Notes under the pieces: generated by a model
Databases searched by the model: none
Told to the model about the DNA's origin: nothing
Seen by the model: the letters and a program-made list of their open reading frames with translations, nothing else
In this document: positions 8,253-17,219 of the stretch, in pieces
Layout of the letters: every line of letters begins with the position of its first letter
How positions within the stretch are numbered: the first letter of the stretch is position 1
Assembly (NCBI GenBank): GCA_023151185.1
Contig: JAKLJL010000007.1
Span: forward strand, 123,230 to 187,229
DNA length: 64,000 nt
Direction: 5' to 3'
Source: Bacteroidota bacterium
GTDB taxonomy: Bacteria > Bacteroidota > JABWAT01
Position numbers and translations under genes: made by a program

Positions 8253-8761
8253 ACGGTCATTTCATATAGATGAATCCGGAGCTGATCCTTCAGTCCGGCA
8301 ATCAGTTCTCTCACTGGTTTTCCCGATACCGGATGGATAAACTCCGGTAAAAGATCTGCCAGGGGAACCAGAACAAAACTTCTCTTTTCTGCTTCGGGAT
8401 GGGGAACCGTCAGGTCCGGTTCAGCAATCACCTTATCCTCCCAGAACAGTATATCCAGATCCAGGGTCCTGGATTCCCACCGGTTACCAGCCGTGCGTTC
8501 CCGGCCGCAGTCAGCCTCAATTTTTCTGCAGACGTTAAGCAGGGATACCGGTGCAAGCCGGGTTTCCAGAAGGACAGCCTGATTCAGATACGGCGGCTGT
8601 CCTGAGCCGTCTGCCGGATCTGACTCGTAAATCCGGCTGGATCTCAGGAGGTTGATGCCGGGTTCAGTTCCGAGCAGTGACTTGGCCTTTTCAAGATACT
8701 CCGCCCGGTTTCCCAGGTTGGATCCGAGCCCGATCACCACATTAGCCACAGTCAGACTCAC
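8249..8761 (-). CDS. folK: 2-amino-4-hydroxy-6-hydroxymethyldihydropteridine diphosphokinase (HPPK)
   Basis: 170 residues. Transfers pyrophosphate from ATP to 6-hydroxymethyl-dihydropterin in folate synthesis. The N-terminal VIGLGSNLGNR, the central YLNQAVLLET and the metal-binding RTLDLDILFW (two Asp) followed by VPHPEAEKRSFVLVPLADL are diagnostic. The start is GTG at 8761, overlapping the folB stop as GTGA. folB-folK adjacency places two consecutive pathway steps together. Confidence 0.96.
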   Translation of the reverse strand: MSLTVANVVIGLGSNLGNRAEYLEKAKSLLGTEPGINLLRSSRIYESDPADGSGQPPYLNQAVLLETRLAPVSLLNVCRKIEADCGRERTAGNRWESRTLDLDILFWEDKVIAEPDLTVPHPEAEKRSFVLVPLADLLPEFIHPVSGKPVRELIAGLKDQLRIHLYEMTV

Positions 8762-9117
8762 CGGCTGCGTGAATATTCAACTTCTGCATAATCGCAGACG
8801 CCGCCAACCGGCGGATTGATTTTCCGGACCCGGGTCGTTACCATCTGAACAGACGGAAACCGGTTTAAAATAGCCTGAGCCAACTGAAGGCTGAGGGCTT
8901 CGATCAGATAAACTTTTTGGGCGACGATTACTTCCTTCATGAGTTTGTAGACCACTTCGTAATCGACGGTTTCATTCAGGTCATCGGTCAGTGCCGCTTT
9001 TTCAAAATCAAGTTTCATTTCGGCATCCACCGAATACCGGCCGCCAACCTGGTGTTCTTCCTTCATCACCCCGTGGTGGGCATAAAACTCGCAGTTGACC
9101 AGTTTAACAGTATGCAT
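8758..9117 (-). CDS. folB: dihydroneopterin aldolase
   Basis: 119 residues from the ATG at 9117, one base after the upstream stop codon (TGAGATG). An in-frame TTG 15 bases earlier is less likely. Catalyses conversion of 7,8-dihydroneopterin to 6-hydroxymethyl-dihydropterin and glycolaldehyde. Motifs: FYAHHGVMKEE near residues 8-18, DLNETVDYEVVYKLM, LIEALSLQLAQAIL with the conserved Glu, and the C-terminal KINPPVGGVCDYAEVEY. It overlaps folK by 4 bases. Confidence 0.94.
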   Translation of the reverse strand: MHTVKLVNCEFYAHHGVMKEEHQVGGRYSVDAEMKLDFEKAALTDDLNETVDYEVVYKLMKEVIVAQKVYLIEALSLQLAQAILNRFPSVQMVTTRVRKINPPVGGVCDYAEVEYSRSR

Positions 9118-9118
9118 C

Positions 9119-9655
9119 TCAGTTTCCCGCAACCGCAGTATCCTGCGCCGAATTCAGACTTTTACCTTCCTTTTCCCACCAGTCAGAAAGCAGTCCGTTA
9201 AGTTTTTCAGGGGTTAGATTTCGGGAAGTGGAGTCGGTGTAAGCCAGTTCAATATCCCACCGGAACAGCCGGCCCTGTTCCTCATCGACCGAGGCGGGGG
9301 TGTACTGGAATTCCTTCGATTTTCCGTTCAGAAAAACCGGATCGGTAAACGCCACCAGAAACGGATCCCCCGAAAAGATATCCTCAAAAAAATGAACGGT
9401 ATCTTCATCGGTATAGTCAATGGTTTTTGTTTTCCGGATGATCAGTCTTTCCTTCAGTGCCAGCGTGACGTGAAGCAGGACGACCGGTGCATTCTGATAA
9501 TCGGTTCTTTCTGTGGAAATCTGAACCGACAGCCCGGCAGTTTCACTGAGGCCGGGGTAGGGTTGATCCAGTACAAGATTCACCACCGGGAACAGTTCAC
9601 GTTTTCCGCCGATTAAAAGATGGGTTCTGAAAAAGGTCAGGGTTTCAATTTTCAT
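9119..9655 (-). CDS. hypothetical protein heading the folB-folK-kinase operon
   Basis: 178 residues and no recognised family. No signal peptide or membrane helix is seen. The sequence is mixed alpha/beta with conserved-looking acidic patches (IDYTDEDTVHFFEDIFSGDP) and a Trp-rich C-terminal segment (LLSDWWEKEG). It is the first gene of a five-gene overlapping unit. Its stop is one base from the folB start. The location suggests a cytoplasmic role co-expressed with pterin and nucleotide metabolism, but nothing more can be claimed. Confidence 0.7.
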   Translation of the reverse strand: MKIETLTFFRTHLLIGGKRELFPVVNLVLDQPYPGLSETAGLSVQISTERTDYQNAPVVLLHVTLALKERLIIRKTKTIDYTDEDTVHFFEDIFSGDPFLVAFTDPVFLNGKSKEFQYTPASVDEEQGRLFRWDIELAYTDSTSRNLTPEKLNGLLSDWWEKEGKSLNSAQDTAVAGN

Positions 9656-9741
9656 GTGGCTCTGTCTGACGTAAAAAATTCAAAACTCCGAAAATCCCCG
9701 ATAAAACTCAAAGGGGAAAAGGAGAAAAATTAACAGACTGT

Positions 9742-11958
9742 TTACTTCCGGCTGTTGACCGCTTCGGCAAGCAGCAGCCAGGCCCCGGCCCCGTAGCCTA
9801 CCATCGGCACTGCTCCGCCGTAATTTTCATCCGAATAATTGTACAGTTCTGCAATAAACCCGTGATTCAGGGCAGCATAATCGGTCAGGTCCTGATACAG
9901 CTTCAGGGCCTTTTTCTTTTCACCAAACCGCAGAAGTGCCAGTGAAATTCGGGTATCCAGAAAGGGCCATTCTGAAATGGTGTACCAATCCGGATTGTTC
10001 AGCCGGGAAAACCCTCTGCGCGGTGAAATCCGGAGTGCTTTTTCATACTCGGCAAAATGCGTTTTAAACAGGGCCGGATCGGTCAGGACTGATTGGGTGA
10101 AGGCTTCGATGGTGCCGCCGTCATAATAGTCGGTCTGTCCGGGTTTTTCAGCTTCCCTGAATCCTTTTAAGTACCGGCCGTCAACCAGCAAATGCTCCAG
10201 AATTCCCATTTTTAACTGGTCGGATGCAGTAAAATAACGGTCACTGCCAGGTGTCTTTTGGTCCTTCAGCAGGCTTGCAAATTCTCTGAGACCGGCGGAA
10301 TTGACGATGGACGTAAAGGCCTGCTTTCTGCCGGGCAAATGCTGTTCCCACGGACCGGATTCTTTCCGGATCAGGTTATCCGGCTCTATAAAGGCCAGGA
10401 TCGGATCAGCAGCTCCGGCTGTTACAACCGGTAGGGTTTTATGGTAATACGCCAGATCACCCGATTTCCGGATATAATCCGTCCAGGCCAGCAGGAAAAG
10501 CCCGAATCCGTCCAGTTCAATATTCGGTCCGGCATCCGTAAAGTCAGATTCTTCCTTTCCCGTTCCGAAATACCGACAGACCGACAGGCGGTAAGGGACT
10601 TTGGTGCCGTGGTCCTGGCCATCCGTCCAGATAAAGTGTTCATAGTAGCCGGCATCGGCAGTCAGATAAAAGTCCAGAGCCTGACGGGCTTCATCAAATA
10701 ACCCCAGATGAGTCAGGGCCGTTACGGCATACGTTCCATCCCGAAGCCAGGCAATGGTCCAGTTTCCCGGCGCAAGTGAGGCCAGAATCTGCCCCCGTGA
10801 TTTCGGGAAAATTTCATTTTGGGAGACCTGTCCCATCTTCAGAACGGAAACCGACTGCTCGGCAAGGTTTTTTTCTTTCGGTGACAACCCGGCAGGAAAG
10901 TGTGCCCGTTTAAAAACCGACTTCATCCAGTTCGCTTCGGTTTTTACCAGATCAGAAAGGCGGGTTTCGGCTGCAAACCGATCGGGAAGATCCTCGTTAT
11001 TATGCAGGGAATCCGAGAAGGTGAACAGGAAAATCTTGTCCATTTTGGACCCTGACTCCCCGATCACGACTTCCTTAACATGGATTTTTGCCGATCCAGA
11101 CTCCCAGTTAAACTTCAGATCTGAAACCTCTTTCCGTTTACCGGAGGCTGCAATGACCAGGATTTTCTCATTGTTACTGAACGGTGCCAGAATTGAAAGG
11201 CTGTAGGGGGCATAATCCACCTTTACAACATGGGTATTGTCAAGATATCCTACTTTTTTAACGGGGAACGGGTGGTCTGGAGTCAGATTCCGGAGAAACG
11301 GTTCGACGGGTTTATTCAGATCGAACATCTGGAAAATATGCGGCCAGACCGCTTCGATCAGGTTCAGCTTTTCATTAAAAACAGCACTGATCAGACCGTT
11401 GGAAGTGGTAATCTGATAAAAGGATTTTTTCGGTGCAGGACCGGCATTCAGTTCCTTCAGAAAAGCAGCCCGGCTGTAGAGTCCGACCAGGCCGGAATGC
11501 AATCCGCCGCCACCCTGCCCGTCAAACACCCGGATGGCCAGAACATTTTCCTCTTTCAGCAACCCGGCCGGCACCGGATAAGCCCGCTGTTCATTCCAGG
11601 CACTTCCTTCGGCAGGCGGGAACGGACCGGTGCTCCCGATCTGGACTCCGTTCAGAAACGTCTGGTCGGCATCATCAATTTTACCGGCAAGCAGAACCAG
11701 GTCCTGTGTCAGCAATTCCTTTTTCACGGTAAAATGAACCCGGTACCAGGCAATACCGTTCAGGTTGGGGTACCCCTGGTTTTCCCAGTTACCCGGAATT
11801 TTCAGCTCAGGCCATTGGCTGTCATCCCAGCCGGGTGAACTGAAGTCAGGCTGATCTGCTGCCGAAAACTTCCATTTAACCGGAAGCGGACTGTGCTGGG
11901 CGGTAACAGAGGCAAAGGCGGTCAGAAAAATCAGGAAGGAAAGCAGGTTTTTTTTCAT
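9742..11958 (-). CDS. secreted glucoamylase-like (six-hairpin) glycosidase
   Basis: 738 residues with a signal peptide MKKNLLSFLIFLTAFASVTAQ. Residues ~25-160 form a beta-galactosidase-like jelly-roll (WYRVHFTVKKELL, LAGKIDDADQTFLNG, LAIRVFDGQGGGG). The C-terminal half is an (alpha/alpha)6 barrel resembling GH15/glucodextranase enzymes: GNWTIAWLRDGTYAVTALTHLG, then ELDGFGLFLLAWTDYIRKSGD, and EWPFLDTRISLALLRFGE. Glu in the N-I-E-L-D-G-F-G segment is a candidate catalytic acid by analogy. Likely releases glucose from alpha-glucans outside the inner membrane. No sorting domain is present, so it is probably periplasmic. The exact specificity is not known. Confidence 0.8.
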   Translation of the reverse strand: MKKNLLSFLIFLTAFASVTAQHSPLPVKWKFSAADQPDFSSPGWDDSQWPELKIPGNWENQGYPNLNGIAWYRVHFTVKKELLTQDLVLLAGKIDDADQTFLNGVQIGSTGPFPPAEGSAWNEQRAYPVPAGLLKEENVLAIRVFDGQGGGGLHSGLVGLYSRAAFLKELNAGPAPKKSFYQITTSNGLISAVFNEKLNLIEAVWPHIFQMFDLNKPVEPFLRNLTPDHPFPVKKVGYLDNTHVVKVDYAPYSLSILAPFSNNEKILVIAASGKRKEVSDLKFNWESGSAKIHVKEVVIGESGSKMDKIFLFTFSDSLHNNEDLPDRFAAETRLSDLVKTEANWMKSVFKRAHFPAGLSPKEKNLAEQSVSVLKMGQVSQNEIFPKSRGQILASLAPGNWTIAWLRDGTYAVTALTHLGLFDEARQALDFYLTADAGYYEHFIWTDGQDHGTKVPYRLSVCRYFGTGKEESDFTDAGPNIELDGFGLFLLAWTDYIRKSGDLAYYHKTLPVVTAGAADPILAFIEPDNLIRKESGPWEQHLPGRKQAFTSIVNSAGLREFASLLKDQKTPGSDRYFTASDQLKMGILEHLLVDGRYLKGFREAEKPGQTDYYDGGTIEAFTQSVLTDPALFKTHFAEYEKALRISPRRGFSRLNNPDWYTISEWPFLDTRISLALLRFGEKKKALKLYQDLTDYAALNHGFIAELYNYSDENYGGAVPMVGYGAGAWLLLAEAVNSRK

Positions 11959-12003
11959 TGGAGTGCCAGGAGTTGATTAAGGAAACAGGACGTTGGGACA
12001 ATG

Positions 12004-13887
12004 TTACCAGGGATGTTTCCGGCCGAACCGGGTATCCAGATCATCAATGGTCATTTTTACTACAACCGGCCGGCCATGCGGGCAGGTATAGGGGTTTTCA
12101 CAGGCAAACAGTGCGTCGATCAGTTCATTCATTTCGGCAAGTGACAGGCGGTCACCGGCTTTGATCGCCGACCGGCAGGCATAGGACGCCGCCAGATTCT
12201 GACGGCCCTTCCACTGGAATTCGGTTTCATACTCACGGTACTGAGTCAGAATTTCCTGAAGAATCCGCTGTTCTGCCCCCGGTTTCACATCTGCCGGAAC
12301 GCCTTCGACCACCACCGTCCTGCCACTGTAAAATTTAAAATCAAATCCCAGCCGCTGAATGTCATCCTTCAGGGTTTTTACCAGTTCCAGATCAGCCGGA
12401 GTTAAATCCATGGTGTAGGGAAACAGAAGCTGCTGGGTGAAGGCAGAACTGCTTTTCATGGATTTCAGGGCCTGCTCGTATAAAATCCGTTCGTGAGCCA
12501 CGTGCTGATCAATAATCATCAGGCCGGTGACGATCTGCGAGAAAATATATTTATTGTGGACCTGCCAGATGCGCCGTTCGCCTATCGCAGAATTATCCAC
12601 CTCGGAAGCAAAACTCCTCAGGACTTCGAGCGGTGCCCCGGTACTTCTCGGGGTTTCAGGAAGTCTGACCTCCGGTTCGGCAGCAGCCCGCGAACCTGAA
12701 ACCGGGATGGTTCCCGTCCCGAATGGCAGTGAAACTACCCGTTCAACCGGGTCCACGTAAGGGAAATTGCTGATCGGACTGGACGGACGTTCAGGAACCC
12801 GTGCTGAAGGCGGATCCACGAATCCCCGTTCCGGATCAAAAACCGGTCCGTCCTGTTTCACGATATGGGTCATTCCGCCGGCAACCTGAATGGTCAGATC
12901 CTGGCTGGCCAGAAATTTCCGGATAACCGCCATAGTGATGGCATAGACCGACCGTTCGTCGTCAAACTTTACTTCCTGTTTAGCCGGATGAACGTTGATA
13001 TCCACCCGCCGGGGATCGATTGAAAAAAACAGCACATAAAACGGAAAGGAACCGGCGGGCAGTGCCGGCCCGTAGGCATTGAAAATGGCATGCTGGACGG
13101 ATTTGTGGATAATGGACCGGCCGTTGATAAACAGATACTGGTCGCCACGGGTTTTTCTGGCAATGGTTGGTTTTGAAATAAAACCGGAAATGGAAACCAG
13201 TTCGGTTTCCTCCTTCACCGGAATCAGATGGTTTTTCACCTTTTCACCGAACAACTGCCCGATCCGTTCATCATGGGCTGACGGATAAACATCAAAAACC
13301 GGTTCATCTTCACTGATCAGGGTCCACCGGACGTCATGATAAAACAGAGCATATTTCTGAACTGTATCCAGAATATGTCTGAATTCCACCTGATCCGACT
13401 TCAGGAAATTCCGTCTTCCCGGCGTATTGAAAAAGAGGTTTTTAACGGTAATGGTGGTGCCCGGCGGAGCAGAAACCGGCTCCATCACTTTAAATATGCC
13501 GCCATCCACCCGGATCAGAGTTCCGGTTTTCTGGTCATGTTCCCGGGTTTTCAGCTCTGTCTGGGCTATAGAGGCTATCGAGGCCAGGGCTTCACCCCGG
13601 AATCCCAGCGTCCGGATGTCCTGTAAATCCTCTGCCCGGGAGATTTTGCTGGTTGCATGCCGTTCGAAGGCCAGACGGGCATCGTCTGCGGTCATTCCGC
13701 AGCCATTGTCAATGATTTTGATGAGCTGCTTTCCGGAATCGGTGAGAACAACCGTTATATGGGTTGCCCCGGCATCAATGGCATTTTCGATCAGTTCCTT
13801 GACGACCGATTCGGGTCGCTGAACGACCTCACCGGCCGCAATCTGGTTGGCAATCTGATCGGGCAGAATCCGGATTATATTGGGCAT
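12004..13887 (-). CDS. mutL: DNA mismatch repair endonuclease MutL
   Basis: 627 residues. N-terminal GHKL ATPase: ELIENAIDAGA, DNGCGM, TLGFRGEAL and the TTITVKNLFFNTPGR segment; HPAKQEVKF closes the transducer domain. A variable linker covers about residues 330-430. The C-terminal dimerisation/nuclease domain has DQHVAHERILYE, close to the DQHA(x)2E(x)4E metal motif but with Val instead of Ala, then ACRSAIKAGD and CPHGRP. This suggests a nicking MutL as in organisms without MutH. It is preceded by a small membrane protein gene 6 bases upstream and a clear TAnnTTTG promoter. Confidence 0.96.
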   Translation of the reverse strand: MPNIIRILPDQIANQIAAGEVVQRPESVVKELIENAIDAGATHITVVLTDSGKQLIKIIDNGCGMTADDARLAFERHATSKISRAEDLQDIRTLGFRGEALASIASIAQTELKTREHDQKTGTLIRVDGGIFKVMEPVSAPPGTTITVKNLFFNTPGRRNFLKSDQVEFRHILDTVQKYALFYHDVRWTLISEDEPVFDVYPSAHDERIGQLFGEKVKNHLIPVKEETELVSISGFISKPTIARKTRGDQYLFINGRSIIHKSVQHAIFNAYGPALPAGSFPFYVLFFSIDPRRVDINVHPAKQEVKFDDERSVYAITMAVIRKFLASQDLTIQVAGGMTHIVKQDGPVFDPERGFVDPPSARVPERPSSPISNFPYVDPVERVVSLPFGTGTIPVSGSRAAAEPEVRLPETPRSTGAPLEVLRSFASEVDNSAIGERRIWQVHNKYIFSQIVTGLMIIDQHVAHERILYEQALKSMKSSSAFTQQLLFPYTMDLTPADLELVKTLKDDIQRLGFDFKFYSGRTVVVEGVPADVKPGAEQRILQEILTQYREYETEFQWKGRQNLAASYACRSAIKAGDRLSLAEMNELIDALFACENPYTCPHGRPVVVKMTIDDLDTRFGRKHPW

Positions 13888-13893
13888 GAGAAC

Positions 13894-14091
13894 TCAGAAC
13901 CGGGTTGAAAGATAAAAAATGGCGTAAATTACACCGGCTACCAGCAGCATATTTTTGATCATGCTGTAAGATTTGGTCCGCCGGTAGGCACGGGAAAAGC
14001 GGACTTTTTTGTCTTTCGGCTTATCCTTATCCGGATCGAAATACCGGACCGGCGGGTCAAACCGGCGGTATTGGGGTCGTTTCAAAAGCAT
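13894..14091 (-). CDS. small basic single-pass membrane protein upstream of mutL
   Basis: 65 residues from the ATG at 14091, which has AGGAAA just upstream. A TTG 30 bases earlier lies inside the -7 promoter box and is rejected. The N-terminal part is basic and proline/aspartate-rich (RRFDPPVRYFDPDKDKPKDKK, split by charges) and the C-terminus is a hydrophobic helix (MIKNMLLVAGVIYAIFYLS). It is separated from mutL by 6 bases and therefore co-transcribed. No family or function is recognised. Confidence 0.65.
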   Translation of the reverse strand: MLLKRPQYRRFDPPVRYFDPDKDKPKDKKVRFSRAYRRTKSYSMIKNMLLVAGVIYAIFYLSTRF

Positions 14092-14118
14092 TCGTTTCCT
14101 GTTCGGCTGGTTATCAGT

Positions 14119-14151
14119 CAAATGTACTGAATTTAATAGCAGGTATCAAAA
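14119..14151 (-). promoter_or_regulatory. promoter for the small membrane gene and mutL
   Basis: TACATTTG (14119-14126) preceded at 20 bases by TTTTG (14147-14151) on the minus strand, close to the Bacteroidota TTTG-N19-21-TAnnTTTG promoter. It lies 28 bases before the ATG at 14091. Confidence 0.6.
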
Positions 14152-14183
14152 CCGAAACCCGCCGTTTTACCGGAATCCTGCCG

Positions 14184-15212
14184 TTACCGGATCAGGATGG
14201 CCCGGACGGGTCCGGCGGATACAACCTGACCGGTTTCAAGGTTCACAGTTTCCATCCGGATCAGATAAAGTCCTGACGCCAGCCCGGGCTTCCAGGTCAG
14301 CCGGTGAGTCCCGGCAGACAGATCCCCGCTGAAAACCTGACCGCAGTTCATCCCAAGCAGATTCCAGGCTGTCAGGGTAACCCGGTGCGGCCCCGGTAAC
14401 CTGACCGGAAAGGTAATTTCCGGATTAAACGGATTCGGGTAACCGGCTTCCAGTACCGGGATTCCCGGCAATTCCGGGTCAATCCGCACAGTTCCTGCAA
14501 GAGTCCGCCTGCCGTCCTGATCAGCCTGAATCAATTGGTATATCAGCCGGCCAGGTCCTGTTTCCGGATCGGTAAAGGCATACTCACCCGGTTCTGTGGT
14601 CGTTCCTGCGCCCTGAACGAAACCGGCCTCCCGGGGCTGGCTTCCATTTTCACTTCTTAAAATGTAAAACCCCAGATTTCCCGTTTCTGATTCTGTCCGC
14701 CAGGACAGATGAATTTTATCCCCGGCTCTGACTCCGGTAAAGGATGACAACCGGACCGGAACTTCCCCGGCCGGGACCTTTGCCAGAACCTGAATGTTCA
14801 TACCGCCCCAGCTTCCCAGATAAAGGGACAGGTAACTGTCATGAACTGCAAATCCGCCCGGAGCCCCGTCATTGAATTGCTGGATGAAGTAATGACGGCC
14901 GGTACTCCAGTACCGGAGTCCATCCCGTTTCAGATAACAGATTCCGCCAACGGGCATCCCGGTTTCAGCATAGAACCCTGCCATTCCGTCCGGAAGTGAA
15001 GCAATCCAGGTTTTAAGTTCTGTCCAGTCGGCAAGTGAGGCACCGGTTCCGAATTCGGTACTGCAGACTGCTTCGAGGTCCTCAGAATCAAGATGGGACC
15101 CGGCGGTCAGATGATAGGTGTAGCTTTCTGCCTTCTTAACCGGCCCGGTCCGGGCAAAAACCGGACTGAGCAAACCGGCAGTCAGCAGCAGAAGAACAAG
15201 CCATTTTTCCAT
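14184..15212 (-). CDS. secreted protein with C-terminal sorting domain
   Basis: 342 residues from the ATG at 15212, which follows GGAGGAATT. Signal peptide MEKWLVLLLLTAGLLSPVFA. The middle (about 175-260) is a fibronectin-like module (SSFTGVRAGDKIHLSWRTES, GFYILRSENG, GAGTTTEPGEYAFTD) also seen in the 969- and 1948-residue proteins of this window. The last ~85 residues are a type IX-type sorting domain (LEAGYPNPFNPEITFPVRLP ... SGLYLIRMETV). The unique N-terminal domain (LDSEDLEAVCSTEFGTG, YFIQQFNDGAPGGFAVHD) has no recognised family. Likely exported across the outer membrane. Confidence 0.8.
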   Translation of the reverse strand: MEKWLVLLLLTAGLLSPVFARTGPVKKAESYTYHLTAGSHLDSEDLEAVCSTEFGTGASLADWTELKTWIASLPDGMAGFYAETGMPVGGICYLKRDGLRYWSTGRHYFIQQFNDGAPGGFAVHDSYLSLYLGSWGGMNIQVLAKVPAGEVPVRLSSFTGVRAGDKIHLSWRTESETGNLGFYILRSENGSQPREAGFVQGAGTTTEPGEYAFTDPETGPGRLIYQLIQADQDGRRTLAGTVRIDPELPGIPVLEAGYPNPFNPEITFPVRLPGPHRVTLTAWNLLGMNCGQVFSGDLSAGTHRLTWKPGLASGLYLIRMETVNLETGQVVSAGPVRAILIR

Positions 15213-15434
15213 AATTCCTCCCGTTTCAGGTTTGTGAAAACAGGTCGGGATCAGAATTCCGGAAAGGTTAAATAACCCGGCGGAGCAAGAAGTGGTATAC
15301 CGAAAGGTAACTGGAATTCTGCACCGGTTCAAGAGGGTTTGTAAATATTAATACCGTCTTGCCGGAGTCTGCCGTTTCCGCATGGCACGTTATTTGTTTG
15401 AACATGGGTTTTTTACTTTTCCGGACCCTTTGTC

Positions 15435-17177
15435 ATGTCAAAAAAGTTTACTGCTTCCTCCCTGAAACTGGCCTTTTCTGAAATTATCTGGCCGAGGCGC
15501 CGCCTCATCCTGTACGGACTTTTACTGATCGGCATCAACCGGGCTTCCGGACTTGTCCTGCCCGGATCCACCAAATATCTGCTGGATGATGTCATTGCCA
15601 ACTCGAATTTTGATCTGCTGTGGATTTTGCTTGCCGTAGTGACCGGTGCTCTGCTGATCCAGTCGGCCACGTCCTACTTTCTGACCCAGTTGCTCAGTGT
15701 GGAAGCCCAGAAACTGATCTCCGAAATGCGGATCCGGGTTCATAATCATATCCTCAGGCTGCCGGTTGGTTTTTTTGATGAGAATAAATCGGGCGCACTG
15801 GTTTCCCGGATCATGACCGACGTTGAAGGCATCCGGAATCTGGTCGGCACCGGGCTGGTCATCCTGACCGGCGGAATTCTGACGTCACTGGCGGCGCTTG
15901 CCCTCCTGATCCATATCAATGCCCTGATGACTGTTTACATTCTGGTTCCGGTTCTCATTTTCGGCCTGGTTGCTATGAAAGCCTTCACCACCATCCGCCC
16001 GATTTTCAGGCAGCGGGGTGAAATCAATGCCGAAGTGACCGGCCGGCTGACGGAAACCCTTAACGGGATCCGGGTTATCAAAGGTTTTAATGCTGAACAG
16101 TCAGAGGTTGCCGTTTTTGAAAAAGGAGCCGGAAGGCTGTTCGAAAATGTCAGGAAAACCCTGACGGCTACGAGTCTGACTACCATGGCCGCCACCCTGC
16201 TGCTGGGACTGGCCTCGGTCGGAATTATGGGCATCGGCGGTTACCACATCATGACGGGAACCATGACCGTCGGGGATTTTATTGCCTTTACCCTTTATCT
16301 GGGATTCATGATTGCGCCGATCGTTCAGATGACCTCGATCGGAACGCAGATGACCGAAGCCTTTGCCGGTCTGGACCGCACCCGGGAACTGCTTTCAGTG
16401 AAACGGGAAGATGACGACAGCAGCCGAACGGAAGACCTTCCCGTCATGACCGGGCACCTCGAATTCAAAACCGTTTCCTTTGAATATGCGCCCGGACAGC
16501 CGGTTCTGAATTCAGTCTCGTTTGATGCCCCTCCTGGCTCGGTTACAGCCCTGGTTGGAACCTCCGGATCCGGAAAAACAACCATTGCCGGACTTGCTGC
16601 TTCCTTTCTCCAGCCGGGCTCCGGTGAAATCCTGATGGATGGCATCAATCTGCAGAAACTCAGACTTGACGCTTACCGGAAGCATCTGGGTGTGGTGCTT
16701 CAGGATGATTTCCTGTTTGAAGGCACCATCCGGGAAAATATTCTCTTTCCACGGCCGGATGCCACTGAAGAAAATCTGCTGCATGCCGTTGAAGCTGCCT
16801 ACGTGTCAGAATTTACGTCCCGGTTCGAAAAAGGACTCGATACAGTAATTGGTGAGCGGGGAGTGAAGCTTTCGGGTGGGCAGCGGCAGCGGGTGGCCAT
16901 TGCCCGGGCAATTCTGGCAGATCCGAAACTGCTGATTCTGGATGAAGCCACCTCGAGCCTGGATAATTCGAGTGAAGCCTTTATTCAGAAATCCCTTCAG
17001 GAACTGATGCGGGGCCGGACGACGCTGGTTATTGCCCACCGGCTTTCAACCATCCGGTCTGCCAGTCAGATTCTGGTGATTGAAAAGGGAGAAATCGCTG
17101 AACGCGGTACCCATGAGGACCTGATCAAAGCCGGCGGCCGGTACTTCGATCTGTACACCTATCAGGCCCGGATCTGA
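15435..17177 (+). CDS. MsbA-like ABC exporter (half-transporter)
   Basis: 580 residues: six-helix type I exporter domain (about 1-310) fused to an ATPase domain. RIRVHNHILRLPVGFFDENKSG is the coupling-helix region. Walker A GTSGSGKTT, Q-loop VVLQDDFLFEGTIREN, signature KLSGGQRQRVAIARAI, Walker B LLILDEATSSLD and the H-loop LVIAHRLSTI are intact. Functions as a homodimer, possibly flipping lipid A-core or another lipid. MsbA and multidrug exporters of this family cannot be separated by motifs. The GTC-ATG start is followed by MSKKFTASSLKLAFSEI. Confidence 0.92.
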   Translation: MSKKFTASSLKLAFSEIIWPRRRLILYGLLLIGINRASGLVLPGSTKYLLDDVIANSNFDLLWILLAVVTGALLIQSATSYFLTQLLSVEAQKLISEMRIRVHNHILRLPVGFFDENKSGALVSRIMTDVEGIRNLVGTGLVILTGGILTSLAALALLIHINALMTVYILVPVLIFGLVAMKAFTTIRPIFRQRGEINAEVTGRLTETLNGIRVIKGFNAEQSEVAVFEKGAGRLFENVRKTLTATSLTTMAATLLLGLASVGIMGIGGYHIMTGTMTVGDFIAFTLYLGFMIAPIVQMTSIGTQMTEAFAGLDRTRELLSVKREDDDSSRTEDLPVMTGHLEFKTVSFEYAPGQPVLNSVSFDAPPGSVTALVGTSGSGKTTIAGLAASFLQPGSGEILMDGINLQKLRLDAYRKHLGVVLQDDFLFEGTIRENILFPRPDATEENLLHAVEAAYVSEFTSRFEKGLDTVIGERGVKLSGGQRQRVAIARAILADPKLLILDEATSSLDNSSEAFIQKSLQELMRGRTTLVIAHRLSTIRSASQILVIEKGEIAERGTHEDLIKAGGRYFDLYTYQARI

Positions 17178-17186
17178 CAGATTCAG

Positions 17187-17219
17187 CCGGCCGGTTTATT
17201 GACGGCCGGTCAGCTTTTT
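17187..17219. terminator. bidirectional terminator hairpin
   Basis: CCGGCCG (17187-17193) pairs with CGGCCGG (17203-17209); on the plus strand it is followed after AGC by TTTTT. The stem overlaps the stop codon of the convergent FecR-like gene and ends the ABC exporter transcript. Confidence 0.65.
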
